DNA of 64,000 nucleotides from Reticulascus tulasneorum (Eukaryota; Ascomycota; Sordariomycetes; Glomerellales; Reticulascaceae), in assembly GCA_001557505.1 (NCBI GenBank), contig LSAX01000011.1, positions 248,001 through 312,000 of the forward strand, given 5' to 3'. Positions 31,484 to 42,950 of the stretch are shown one piece after another. Numbering within the stretch: position 1 is the first letter of the stretch; each line of letters begins with the position of its first letter. The notes under the pieces are model-generated. The model did no database searches. It was not told the origin of the DNA and worked only from the letters and a program-made list of their open reading frames with translations. The position numbers were made by a program, and so were the translations under genes.

Positions 31484-34400
31484 ATGACGAACGCAACCAT
31501 GGACTCGACTGCGTCGAGACCTTCGTCTGGCATCGTCTCTCCCACACGCCACATGAGATCGAGAACGCAAAGCATATCTAGCGACCGGCCTTCCACCATC
31601 ATGGGCCACGGATTAATGTCGCCGCCTCTGTCGGTGTCGCCAGAGGCCGCCTTCATTGCTGCTTCCGCTGCCTCTCAGATCGTCACCAACGACCACGACG
31701 GCCACGCCGACACATGGTACGATCAGCATGGGATCGAGCCTGCAGGCGAGACCGCCTTGGTCTCGCCTGGCGCTCTGTTGCTCGTCAATAACTTCCTCGA
31801 CCAGCTCCTTTTCAACTTCCTTCTAATATCGAGAGCCACCACACTAGCCGCCCTGCGACCAGCTGTATCCGAAGTTCTGAAGCCAAAACTCGCTAAAGAC
31901 GCCATCAACCAGGCCGATGAGGAATTGCGCGAATACCTGGGTGGAGGGGATGAGGACGACTATGTTCAACCCCACGGGGCAGACCCGTCGCGAGATTGGG
32001 ATCTGGAACTGGTCTGGAAACGAACACGATTGCGGTGTATGGTTTACTCCTCACTTGGAGACATGGAAGAGGAGGACGAAGACTACTACATGGAACAGGA
32101 AAATCTTGAGCCTGGCGCTGATGAGCGGGATTCTGAAGTCATCTCGCCCGCGGTAGCAATCTTCCTGACATCAATCTTGGAATTTATGGGCGAGCAAGCC
32201 CTGGTTGTCGCTGGGCAGGCTTCGTACCATCGAATGCAGATGAAATACGAGAAGGAGCTGAGAGACGGCGCCAGAAGTCCTGCAGATATTGCGGACAGAA
32301 TTGTCGTCGAGGATCTCGACATGGAACGGGTTGCTCTTGACCGAACTCTCGGCAGGCTTTGGAGAGCATGGAAGAAGAGAATACGATCCCCAACCATCGA
32401 CTCCGCCCAGCGCCCATTTTCGCGAGGCTCCCTTGGCGGTCACCGTAGACAAGGCAGCGTCAGCGAAGTCCCGCTTCCGAGGAAGAAATCAAATGACACG
32501 GTATCTGAGACCGAAGCCGACCCGAAGCCTGTGGAGGAACCGGCCGTGGAAGCAAATGATGTGGAAGAGGATGAGGAATACCTGCAGGCTTCAGCTATCC
32601 CACTACCTATCGGAGACCACGATATTGACGAAATTGAGGTTCCAGGCCTAGCTTCATACAGCGATGACGAAGAGGACGACGACGGAGACGAGGATGAGGA
32701 CGCCGCCCCACCGCGGCCCAAGAGTCTAATCATCATTCCACACTACCGCTCCAGCGACTTGCCGACGCCCACAAACTCCCAACCGCATACTCCAATTCAC
32801 CTGATTCACGCCACCCGAAAGCGCTCAAATTCCTTACCAACCCCGGCCGCCTCCCCGTATAGCTCACCAATCAAACGTGCCATTGTGGAATCCATTCCTA
32901 GCAAGCTTTCCGATGAGATAGAAGCGACCGACAAGGAGATTTCCACCCACGAGATCAGCAAGGATGCGGAATCCGGTGAAGACTCCGAATCCTCTACCAA
33001 GGAGGAGCCGGCAAAACAAGAAACGAAGGCTCAAATTGCTGCCAGTCGCTTGTCTCAAATCATCACTGGCACTGCAGTTGCTGGCGCTGCTGCGGTGGCT
33101 GGCATAGCCGCTGTCGTTCAAGGCACCGCGCCGCAGACAGATCTCGAGGCATCTGCAGATGAAGCCGACGATATTGAGGATGTCGAGGAGTTCGAAGAAC
33201 CACAAATACTGACCTCCTCAAGAGTGTCAATCGGTGGTCGATCTTCCCCTGCCATCTCCGATTCCGGAAGACCTGCATCTTTCACTGCGAAGATGCCCCA
33301 AAGAACACCTAGCGTTCACTCCGCGCGCATCATTGCGGTTACTGGACCAAAGAGTCCAGTAACGAGATCAAGAACACCATCGGTGGACAGCACTGAACGG
33401 CCTCGCCCAGTTAGTTTGTCCAGAGCGAGCAGTATCTCCACGCCACCGATTCCCGAGGAGAAACACAAGCTGGCGGAGATTGAGACTTTCAGACGTGGAT
33501 CAACTTCTAGTCCTGTCAATCGATCCCCAGTCTTGCGGCAAGGGAGACAAGGCGCAAATCAGTCCATTTCCGAAGCTGAGGAAGATGTAGAGGCTTTGTC
33601 GACTCGCGCGGAAACCACTCCTACTACTGGTACCATCTCGACGCCAACTTCTGCGACAATTGCTCCTGAGCAATTGCAAGCCCAACTCAACTCGGCTCAT
33701 CCAATGTTCGGCTCGGTTGTCCGACGACCAAGTTCGCCAGCACAACAGACGCCACGAAAGGAGCACTCTTCGCCCACAAAGGTCACCATCTTGAGCTCTT
33801 CCAACTCATCCGGTCCATTTGTGGAAGAGAAGTTACCAGAACCGCTGCAGAGTTCCCGACCTGCCACACATGGCCAAGCCTCACCGACTCTTCCAGACCG
33901 CAGTTCCAGTCGCCCAGTGAATGCAACACACTCGCCTACTACCAGCATTGGAGTGGTATCCATTGACCGACGAGGTCCTGGACGCGAATCGCCTGAACGG
34001 ACTCGGGATGAATATGCGCCATCGTCGACTACTGCTGCGCCTCGCCAAATTCATACTTCAGGCTCCTCGGGATCGTCAGGCACTGGCAAGATCAGGCCAG
34101 TACGATCTTCAGAGGAAAGTGGTTCGGTCCGAGCTGAGCATGTCGCCCGAAATTTTGAGGAGCTCATTCAGAGTGACCAGACGATTCAGTATACGCTAAC
34201 GCCGGAGAACATGCGTGATATTGAGGTGAGCGCGCGGAGCCTAAACCCCAATTTCCCGATTCTAACAGAACAGTCAAACAAATCCCTCGACTCGAATCGC
34301 CCTAGCAATGTCAGCCCTCTTGTTCGCACCAAGTCTAGGAGGAGCGAAGATGTCCGAACAGCAAGTAGCGAACGATCCGGATTGAATTCAGACTCTAGGA

Positions 34401-35680
34401 GGACGGGCTCAGTAAGCTTCGTTACTGGTCTTAACTCTCACCCTGTCGCCGACATTCAAGCCGCTCCAAAGGTCGCGGCACACACCCCCAAGACGCCAGC
34501 TGGCATTACAACGAACCGGTCTCGTGTGGGCAGCCCACAGGCGAGGGATGCTCGAATCCCTCGCGAATCCATGGTCGATTTTGCCGACTTCATTCGATCA
34601 ACTGGCCCAACGGGGGACAACAGCCCTGCTCCGCTTCGAAACGTGTCTGGAGTGGCTCCCTCCAAAAACAGCATTGACTCCAGGCGCGTGTCATCGACTA
34701 GCAACCGAGCTCGTCTTCAGGCTAGAGAGGCAGCAGTGGACGGGAAGGAAGACAACTCCGATCTCATTGACTTCATCCGACGAGGTCCCCCCAACTCCAA
34801 CAACAACAATCCCCGTATTCCGCGAACAGTGGCCCCCTTCCGTACTACCATGGATTCGGATCAGATGTCTGGTGCAGTTGGCGGCCGGGCGGTCGACGCT
34901 AGCCTACCCGACCTAAGATACAGCCAAGCATCCACAAATATGACGGATGTCACCCAGCCTTCCATTCAGTCGTCCGTCAACTCGCAAAGTGCGTTGCTAA
35001 AGAGTCGACAAAACGGCAACGCTTTCGATGACGAGGATATGATGCCTAAACGCAAGACTAGACGAGTTCGAGATCCCTACGCCATCGACTTTAGCGACGA
35101 CGACGAGGACGAATTCGAGCAACAGCCCGTCAAGCCGCCTCAGAAGCAGGAGGAGAGTCTCGCCGACTTCCTGAGGAATTACCAACCTCCTCCCGAGCCA
35201 GTCCAGGCTTTGCCGCCTCAGAACAAGCCTAAGAAGAAGGCCAGCGCACCAAGCCTCATGGGACGATTTGCTCGAGGCAACAATAGTATCAGCTCCAACA
35301 ATGTCAGTAATGGCGCCAGCAATGGCATTGTTGCTGCCGATTCTCGGTCTCTGAGCAGCCGGAACGGGGGTGGACGTGGTTACATTCCAATCCAGGTCAC
35401 CATGCCACCAGGCTACGACAAATACGGCCCCATTGACACTGCCAGCCGACCTTCCATGCCAAAGGCAGTTACGACTGGCCGCGTACCTATGAAGAAGTTC
35501 GAACCTCGCGAAGCCGTCTCCTCTTCGAGTCACACGAACGATCTGGCAGCCTTCCTGCGCAATTCCGAGCCACCACCGGACATGGCTCCCGCGGCCGCCT
35601 ACTCGCCCAATCTCAACGAGGACAACAACAGCAGCTTCTCCAAGATGTTCGGCCGACGAAAGAAGTCAACTGCGGCCTAG
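31484..35680 (+). CDS. Very large, mostly disordered conserved-type fungal protein
   Basis: Single open frame of 1398 codons from the ATG at 31484 (context GACCATGA); further in-frame sequence upstream has only a GTG. Residues about 93-295 are the only part that looks folded: two hydrophobic helical stretches, LLLVNNFLDQLLFNFLL and AVAIFLTSILEFMGEQALVV, each ahead of basic or acidic helices and ending near RLWRAWKKR. They resemble a helical or histone-fold-like pattern, but I cannot name it. The rest is Ser/Pro/Thr-rich with acidic blocks and an Ala/Val-rich stretch near 528-546. Four short motifs of the form D-[FL]-[AI]-[DA]-F-[IL]-R occur at about 1032, 1093, 1225 and 1352, the last two followed by Pro-Pro-Pro. 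Scaffold or regulatory roles are possible; none is shown. Confidence 0.85.
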   Translation: MTNATMDSTASRPSSGIVSPTRHMRSRTQSISSDRPSTIMGHGLMSPPLSVSPEAAFIAASAASQIVTNDHDGHADTWYDQHGIEPAGETALVSPGALLLVNNFLDQLLFNFLLISRATTLAALRPAVSEVLKPKLAKDAINQADEELREYLGGGDEDDYVQPHGADPSRDWDLELVWKRTRLRCMVYSSLGDMEEEDEDYYMEQENLEPGADERDSEVISPAVAIFLTSILEFMGEQALVVAGQASYHRMQMKYEKELRDGARSPADIADRIVVEDLDMERVALDRTLGRLWRAWKKRIRSPTIDSAQRPFSRGSLGGHRRQGSVSEVPLPRKKSNDTVSETEADPKPVEEPAVEANDVEEDEEYLQASAIPLPIGDHDIDEIEVPGLASYSDDEEDDDGDEDEDAAPPRPKSLIIIPHYRSSDLPTPTNSQPHTPIHLIHATRKRSNSLPTPAASPYSSPIKRAIVESIPSKLSDEIEATDKEISTHEISKDAESGEDSESSTKEEPAKQETKAQIAASRLSQIITGTAVAGAAAVAGIAAVVQGTAPQTDLEASADEADDIEDVEEFEEPQILTSSRVSIGGRSSPAISDSGRPASFTAKMPQRTPSVHSARIIAVTGPKSPVTRSRTPSVDSTERPRPVSLSRASSISTPPIPEEKHKLAEIETFRRGSTSSPVNRSPVLRQGRQGANQSISEAEEDVEALSTRAETTPTTGTISTPTSATIAPEQLQAQLNSAHPMFGSVVRRPSSPAQQTPRKEHSSPTKVTILSSSNSSGPFVEEKLPEPLQSSRPATHGQASPTLPDRSSSRPVNATHSPTTSIGVVSIDRRGPGRESPERTRDEYAPSSTTAAPRQIHTSGSSGSSGTGKIRPVRSSEESGSVRAEHVARNFEELIQSDQTIQYTLTPENMRDIEVSARSLNPNFPILTEQSNKSLDSNRPSNVSPLVRTKSRRSEDVRTASSERSGLNSDSRRTGSVSFVTGLNSHPVADIQAAPKVAAHTPKTPAGITTNRSRVGSPQARDARIPRESMVDFADFIRSTGPTGDNSPAPLRNVSGVAPSKNSIDSRRVSSTSNRARLQAREAAVDGKEDNSDLIDFIRRGPPNSNNNNPRIPRTVAPFRTTMDSDQMSGAVGGRAVDASLPDLRYSQASTNMTDVTQPSIQSSVNSQSALLKSRQNGNAFDDEDMMPKRKTRRVRDPYAIDFSDDDEDEFEQQPVKPPQKQEESLADFLRNYQPPPEPVQALPPQNKPKKKASAPSLMGRFARGNNSISSNNVSNGASNGIVAADSRSLSSRNGGGRGYIPIQVTMPPGYDKYGPIDTASRPSMPKAVTTGRVPMKKFEPREAVSSSSHTNDLAAFLRNSEPPPDMAPAAAYSPNLNEDNNSSFSKMFGRRKKSTAA

Positions 35681-36733
35681 ATGGCCAAATTTGGCCTTAG
35701 CGTCGGGCAACGTATCAAACGATCTTCATGACTTGGTCTCTGCCACATATCCAACTATCTCCTAAGGAGAAATGACTTATGTATCCTACACTTATTTTCA
35801 TACATGTCTTCATTGCAAATACTTATCACCGCCCCCATTGATATCACCGCAATATGCGGAACGAACGGCGGAGGACCTTTGTACACTCCAGACTTCACCC
35901 TCTCGCTTTCTTTCACGGCGCACGAATATTTTTTTCCTGCTTGTTTATTGTGGTTTCGGTTTTGGGTCTATTGTACTTCGATACCATCAAGGATCAGACT
36001 CTATTTCCAGAGTTTGGCAACCTTGAATCAGAAAAGGGGGGAGAAGGACAGGAGGTGGCTTCATTTTTTCTTCAGTTCGATTTTTCCATGTTTTGCAGAA
36101 TGCAACGACCACCTTTGGCTAATGGACAAGAGCTATGGAGAAAGTAGAAGGTCGGAGTGGGATGTCCATATACCTGGGAAATGGAACGGGCATATTGGCG
36201 GGGAAGGGGAAGGGTGGGAAGAGACATGGTAGTAAATTGATCTGTAGCATTGATGGGAATGGGGGATAGGGGCTTGCTAGCCCAGTGATTACGATCAGAC
36301 CTGGAATTCGATACTTTGAATTGGACGAGATTATCTCTACAAACTGCTTTCCTCTTTACGTGTCGTTGTTGCTTAATGTCGAGAATGGCCATGGTCTACA
36401 GCGACTTCTTTCAGTTTCAGTAGAAGGTTGACCCTAAGGGTCCTAGTAAAGACTTTGCCAGAGATTCAAGCTGTTCACTGACCTGACATCCGCCGGCAGA
36501 AAGAAGGGTAAATCCCAATAAGGAACGACATAGTCGCAGAGCGAAGAATTTTCTAATTCCATATGGTCAAAGGAACTAATCTATGAACCTTGATACCATC
36601 CGTTCCGGTAACCCCAATATCGCAGGCTCGAATTGACGGGACCATCTGAAAATCGAGACTAGGAATAGTCAAGCGGAAATCGCAGAGTAAGAGACGCCAT
36701 CAGCTACCAAAAAGGTCCTCGTAAGAGTCCTCA
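35681..36733. other. Intergenic stretch between convergent genes
   Basis: About 1 kb between the 3' ends of the large plus-strand gene and the zinc-knuckle gene. It should hold both 3' UTRs. No gene is seen. Confidence 0.5.
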
Positions 36734-38510
36734 TTACCAGTCGCCACCACCAGCGTCACCACCAGCATTGCCAGCAACTTTCTCGTTGTTCCAGTCACCA
36801 GCGTTGTCGGCCGAGTTATCACCAGTGCCGGCATCCCATGGCTTCTGCTCGTTTCCACCAGATTTGCCGCCATCGTCTCCACCAAATTCATCCTCGTCAC
36901 TGCGAGTAGGATTCTTGCAAATGGACTTATAGTGACCCATTTCACCGCAGTTGGAACACTTGATTCGGCTCTCTGGCATCCAGATTAGTTTGACACGCGC
37001 AAGGGGGCTGCCTTAAAAAAAAACTTACTGTCCTTGGGCTTGGGACACTCCTTGGCTTGGTGACCCATCTCATCGCAGTTGCGGCACTGCACATTGGCCA
37101 TGTTTCTAGGCTCGGTACACTCCTTGGACATGTGGCCCTCTTGACCACAGTTTCCGCAGCCACGGCCACCACCTTGAGGGCAGTCACGAGAAAAGTGACC
37201 CGCTAAGACAGCCAATTAGTTGGAGCGGTACTGACGGACTGAGGCCTGACTTACTCTCATGGCATTTATTGCACTCGACACCCTCAGCGTTGCGTGGCTC
37301 GGTACAGTCAGCAACTTTGTGGCCAGATTGACTATGACACGAATGTCAGCATAAATATCTCCGGCACTGGCATAAAGGACATGGATGTTGAAGATATTTG
37401 TACTTACCCACAATTCTTGCATCCGAACTTGTCCTTGCGAGGGACGGGACCTTTAGAGTCGTAAGTATTAGAGTTGCTGCGGATTGAAAGTAGACTCACA
37501 GTCACGAACACGATGACCGGTCTCGCCACAGTTGAAACAAGTGATCTGAACTTGCTCCTTCTCAACCTTGTCAATAGGGCAGTTCTTGGAAATGTGCCCC
37601 ATCTCGCTGCAGTTCATGCACTTGGGAATTCCCCGAGGAACTGGCTCCCCAGCATCCGCGAGGCGTTCCAAGTTCTCCTCCGGGGTAGCAGGCCACAATG
37701 GTGCGTCACGCTGGCGCTCGTAGGTTGGGCTGAAGCGATAAGAAACAGTAAATTTCTTGTCAAGATTTCCCTGGAGGTCCATGTTTGTGTGAGTGACAGC
37801 AAGCTGGCGCTCTGTGGCAATCAGGTAAAGACCCGTTCCCTGCTCACGGAGGCTATTCTCAAGCTCGAGGTAGGTCATGTCGGGATAGTGCTTGAAATAC
37901 TTCTGGAGTGCGTCCTTGGCATCGAGGGCGTCCTTTTCCAAAATTGCTTCCTTCAACTCATTCCAGGCCACTTCAGATGCGACATCTTCAACGTGGTCAC
38001 GGTCGATCTTGCGAGGATTCTTGCAATCGACAATCTGATGGCCTATATACCCAATTAGCACGAACTCAAGTCAAGACGGCATAGGACGGAAAAGCGACCT
38101 ACCCTCTTCCTTGCAATTTTTGCAGAGTTGAGGACCCATGTTAGGACAGTCTCTGCGCATATGGCCTTCTTCGCCACATCCTCGACATGCCATAGGTGCA
38201 GCATCAGGGCATTCTCGGCGGGTGTGACCTTCCTTGCCACATTCATTGCAAGTGCCATCAAACGCCTTGCGAGGCTCTGGACAATCTGCTTTATTGTGAC
38301 TGCGTCATATGTCAGCTATGGTGGCAGGAAGCAGTAATGAAAGATATACCCTGTCTCGCCACAGTTGAAGCAGGCACGATCGTCGCCAGTGTCACCTCCA
38401 GTATCACGATTATCAGCATTCTTCCATGCATCATCGTTAGTTTTGGGAGAGTCTTCCCAAATGGCGGCACCAGAGCTGGCGTCAGCGCCAGTGTTATCGT
38501 TCCAAGACAT
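36734..38510 (-). CDS. CnjB-type protein with eleven CCHC zinc knuckles
   Basis: Nucleic-acid-binding protein of 477 residues. Seven exons: 38510-38350, 38299-38103, 38042-37500, 37450-37408, 37331-37255, 37202-37029 and 36972-36734; introns are 49-76 bp and all junctions keep frame. Eleven C-x2-C-x4-H-x4-C knuckles are present: four near the N-terminus (first CFNCGETGHNKADC), then a helical non-knuckle segment of about 150 residues containing LRE and W-rich parts, then seven more, the last CSNCGEMGHYKSIC. The tail is acidic, Gly/Asn-rich. Knuckles of this kind bind single-stranded RNA or DNA, and the family is often annotated as zinc-knuckle transcription factor CnjB. Four of the six introns fall inside a knuckle. 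A further intron may lie in the 5' UTR, since an acceptor-like CTCTTCAG with a branch-like GCTAAC sits just before 38538. Confidence 0.92.
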
Positions 38511-41223
38511 GCTGGATCCGGTGGAGCGTATAGACACTGAAGAGACTAGAGAGGAGGTTAGCTGATGTCAAGAGCTGACGTGGAAGTAGAGTCAACGTGA
38601 GGGTGGATAGCTGTTTGATTCGAAAGGGGCTGGTTCTGTTAACAAGGGGGGGAATAGAGACGAGGAGACAAGAGATGTGCTGATGAGGTAGTAGGTTTGG
38701 ATGCGAGACACGGAGAATTAGGAAAGAGAGTGTCACAGGAGCGAGGAAGGAATGAAGGGACGGAAGGGGGCGACAAGCAACTAACTTTGGCCGACTCGTA
38801 GTCAGGTCCTGCTTCAGAAAGAGAATCTGCTGAACGCAATATGGAGGAGCCGGGGGAACTTGGGTTGGGTTGGCAAAGAGAGTATGAAAGGAGGAGAGGA
38901 GGAGAGGAGGTTAAGGCGGTGAAATCGGCGCTGTTGCCAGGAAGACCTGGATATGAAATGTGATACGAAGCTGGGATGGGAGGGTTGAAGGAATGAATCT
39001 CCAAATGCTCACAAGGGTTTCGGTGTATTATGGTAAGTTTTTCCTGTATTGCCGCAGGGAGTTGAAGTTAAAGCTCGAGTATCGCAGCTTGGAAGGGAAT
39101 CTTTCTGCGCGGCTGGATTGTGCAGCTCAAACTATGAAGTTTTGTGATGATGAAGAGAGGATTTAAGGGTAGGTGAAGGGAGAGCAGTTTTGTCCTTCAA
39201 AAGAAGGATTGTTGGTTGGATGAGGCAGGCGGTGCCGTACCTCCTTTGCCCGTCGTGTTCCTGCCTCGATACTCCGCAACCCGCGCGACCAGACTGAGGG
39301 TAGTCTGAGTAGAGATTGAACTCGACTTTTGAACGCAGCTGAAGGTGATAGAAAATGCTTACGTATCTTCCTTAGTCCAGGAGCTTTGCTTTACGGAATC
39401 AGTGTGCTATGTGACTGAATGTAGATGCTCATACTTTGCCAATCCCGTTTCTGTCGAGGACACTGCATAGAGACACTCCGATCCTTTAGGTCTTACTAAG
39501 GTAGCTTAAGTATTTGATATCCCATTTTTCATGCCTTTTAGAGACCTCTTAACATATTGTCTTTGGAAGCATCTTTGATGGCCAAAATAGAGCCTTAGAT
39601 ATGGCAGAGATGCAAGAACTAACCTTCAGATTAGCTGGCATTATCCACTTGAACGCGTACGTTGGGTAATATACGTATCATAGTCCGAGTCTACGAGGTG
39701 GTGGATAGGATCAATCCGAAGACGAGGAACGACTCTGGTTGACCAGAACCCTTTCATCAAGTAGAGAACACATAGGGATGAGACTATTGACAGAGTCACC
39801 CTTATCGTCCGCCAACCCCCGATAACCCTGCCCAACAGGTGCTTGATAAGACATATAAACTTCCAATCCCGCCAAGGAACGGTTGGTCTTATGTTCCGTA
39901 CCTGAGGCAAAGAAGAGAGGGGCCATCTAACTAACTCTTTGTAGGCATATTGGCACGAATATCTACGGACGTTGGGTTTTACCGATGAAGAGGACATACG
40001 GGCAACTCAGCTGTATGTCCCAAGATTGCTACCCAGACGTCGTGTCCAAATCTGTTATCATATGAAATATCTCTTTCTCTCACATTTTCTACCAAATTCG
40101 ACCAGAGTTGCCGCGATAAAGTTAGGAAAAACGACGACGTGTGCATAGACTCTTCGATTCACGGCATTGGATCGATGAGTTCCAGACGTTCCTTACCACC
40201 AGATTTATTGATATATGGACCGGAAGGAGATCTATCCATCCCAATTGTGTTTCACGAACCACATACGAGCCGCACATGTCCATCCCAGTGGAGAGAGACG
40301 GTCAAAAGCGGACTTGACCGCCATTGGCGGGTCGGAGCCGACACTACATCCGCAAAACTGCAGGTCTGCCGAACCACCATGGATGGCGTGATTACATATG
40401 TACATCACTCTAATCTTCTTGGGGGTACTACGTAGTCATAAGGCGTCGGTGAATAGTCATCGGCGACAGATTGAAGTGTCGTGAGGTCGTCAAGTGGCAT
40501 TTGTCAGCAGAAAGTCCGGGGCCAAGTTCGTAGAGTATCAGGAAACCGATTCACTGATCATAGCCCCTGCTCGCCAGGTGAGGTGCGGTGCGATGCGGTG
40601 CGGGTGCGGGTTTGGGTTTAGTAACCTATCTCGTCCGTCTCGTCTATTGGTAGGCCGAGTGTACGAGACGGTCATATGTGGAAGGATGCATGTGTGTGAC
40701 ATCAGTACTTTAATTGATGGAGCAGAGTCCCCTGCATAGAATTGGACCAACTCCCTTGCCACGGCCACGGGATGCATGCATCTTGAAATCCTCGATTGGC
40801 TCCCGTCGTATCAAAGATTAGACCGAACATCGGCCTATCCACCAACAGTGACTCAACCACAATACCAGATTTCGTAATAACCCAAGAAATAGCTGCCGAA
40901 GCTCTCTGCAAAGTCCGGGCGCCTTCAATCAGTTCGTCCAAGCCCTTACGACGATGAAACTACCCCGCCAGCAATGCGGGCTTAACTCCATTTGCCCCGC
41001 ATGAGCTCGACAGAAGTTTGTGCCGGGCAGTCTCCTACGTAGTTAGTTTGAAGGAGCTTCCTAGTGTGGCTACCCGTTTGCCATAAGACTATATATAAGG
41101 TCCATAAGCTCGCAAGAAGCCGCGGTGGTCGTTTGTTCCCCCACAAACGCTTCGATTCTTAACATTGTTACCCCAACTAAACACACCGACCTTCCACCAC
41201 AATCGATTTCAAAGCAAAGCAAA
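38511..41223. other. Divergent intergenic region, zinc-knuckle and reductase genes
   Basis: About 2.7 kb without a supported gene. The side near 38.6-39.0 kb is pyrimidine-rich on the minus strand, as in a 5' UTR of the zinc-knuckle gene. A TATA-like element for the reductase lies at 41091. Frames at 39641-39997 minus and 40139-40435 plus lack family features. Confidence 0.5.
41091..41098 (+). promoter_or_regulatory. TATA-like element of the aldo/keto reductase gene
   Basis: ATATATAAGG lies about 130 bp before the reductase start codon. It is a good consensus TATA box at a usual fungal distance. Confidence 0.5.
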
Positions 41224-42509
41224 ATGAGTAAACCAGATGATCTCCCTCCCATGGAATACCGCTTCCTCGGCAATTCGGGTCTACAAGTCAGCGCAATCAG
41301 CTTAGGTGGATGTGAGTAGTGCCAAAAGTCAAGTAACTGGAGTGTGGGCTTTACTAACCCTCCCCAAGGGCTCACATACGGTGGCCATGTTGATCAAGGT
41401 AAAACTTTGTCCCCGATGCTAGCGGGAGCTAAGGAGCTGACATGTAGTCTAGATGGCACCTTTGCTTGCATGAAGGCTGCCTACGACAGCGGAGTCAACT
41501 TCTTCGACTGCGCTGAGGAATACGCCAAGGGCGAATCCGAGAGGGCGATGGGTGAGGGAATCAAAAAGTTCGGTTGGAAACGAAACGATCTCGTCATTTC
41601 AACCAAGGTGCGTCGCCGATCTTATCCTTCTGTGCTGTGTCTTCGGTTTTGACAGCTGAATCCTGACCCGCGGTTATGCCTGCAGCTTTACTGGGGTGGA
41701 GCATTCGGCGCCAATCCAGTCAACAACAAAGGCTTGTCTAGGAAGCATGTCATTGAGGGCATGGACGCTTCATTGGAGAGGTTACAGCTCAGCTATGTTG
41801 ATCTGATCTACGCTCACCGGTACGTTCCCAGGAGGCCATGTGACAAGACTCGCGCTAACTCCGCCATTCTAGACCCGATCGCCAAACCCCAATGGAAGAG
41901 ACCGTCCGCGCCTTTAACCACCTAATCAACACCGGCAAGGCACTGTACTGGGGAACTTCCGAGTGGAACGCCGACGAGATTGCCCAGGCATGGCGGTACG
42001 CCGACAAGCTTGGTCTCATCGGGCCAGTAATGGAGCAACCTTCATACAGTATGCTCGAGCGCACAAAGGTCGAGCTCGAGTTCGGGCATCTCTACCGGGA
42101 AGTCGGCCTAGGTTTGACCGTCTTCTCCCCACTAGGCAAGGGTATCCTGTCCGGGAAGTATAAGGACGGCATCCCAGACGATTCCCGGTACGCCCAGAAA
42201 GGTGTCGGCTTCGTCAACCAGTTCTGGAGCAGAGAGGGAGCCAAGGAGCTTTTCCAGAAGCAGGTGGACAAGGCCAACGCAGTGCAGCCAATTGCAGACA
42301 GGCTGGGTGTGAAGATGAGCTCACTGGCTCTTGCGTGGGTCCTAAAGAACAAGAATGTTAGCTCTGCCATCATTGGGGCGAGTAGCGTGCAGCAAATCTA
42401 TGAGAATGTCAGGGCGATCGAGGTTCAGGAGAAGCTGACTCCGGAAATCATGAAGGAGATCGACGAAGCGCTTCAAAACAAGCCTAACGCAATCGTTCCG
42501 AGATTTTAG
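41224..42509 (+). CDS. Aldo/keto reductase, Kv-beta-like (AKR6 type)
   Basis: NAD(P)H-dependent oxidoreductase of 347 residues with a TIM-barrel fold, reducing aldehydes or ketones. Exons: 41224-41311, 41369-41398, 41453-41607, 41686-41819 and 41873-42509; introns are 53-78 bp and exon 2 is only 30 bp. Landmarks: GNSGLQVSAISLGGW at the N-terminus; catalytic Asp and Tyr in FFDCAEEYAKG; catalytic Lys in STKLYWGG; His in YAHRPD, a position that is Asn in animal Kv-beta; the barrel motif KALYWGTSEW; and the cofactor region AIIGASSVQQIYEN. The C-terminus is complete. It lies 440 bp upstream of the nitronate monooxygenase on the same strand. The substrate is unknown. Confidence 0.92.
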
Positions 42510-42950
42510 GACTGTTTCTAGAGAAATATGTCCAACGTCTTTTGGTTGATACCTACATAGAATCGCAAAAAGCACAAAGCCATACAAAGCATCAAAGAAT
42601 GTGTCGAAGTACCAGTGTCCCATATATGCGGTTGCAGACTCCAAGCCCGGAGACTTCACGCCCTTTGGGGGTAGCCTATCAGAGCATCTCGCAGACAACC
42701 TTTCTCACTTGACAATGACTTGGCAAAAAATAGAGTGCTGACATTCCGCGGAGATGAAAACCCGGACTATTACTTCGCATGAGGAAACTATCCATATGGC
42801 AACCCGCCCGCACCGGCTCCGCACGGCTCACATGACATACCTGATCATCACCGAGACAGCGTAGATATTCTTCTATATATCTCGCGCCCATTCCCACCGC
42901 TAACGGGTAAACCATCTCAAACAAACAACATACATTCTAACTTATTCGCA
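42510..42950. other. Promoter region of the nitronate monooxygenase gene
   Basis: A 441-bp gap between two same-strand genes. It holds the reductase 3' flank and a TATA-like element at 42874; no other gene is seen. Confidence 0.5.
42874..42880 (+). promoter_or_regulatory. TATA-like element of the nitronate monooxygenase gene
   Basis: TTCTATATATCTC lies about 75 bp before the start codon at 42951. Position and sequence are suitable for a core promoter element. Confidence 0.4.

Noticed and set aside
39641..39997. Minus-strand open frame of 118 codons between the zinc-knuckle and reductase genes
   Set aside because: No family resemblance, no signal peptide; chance length in AT-richer intergenic DNA.
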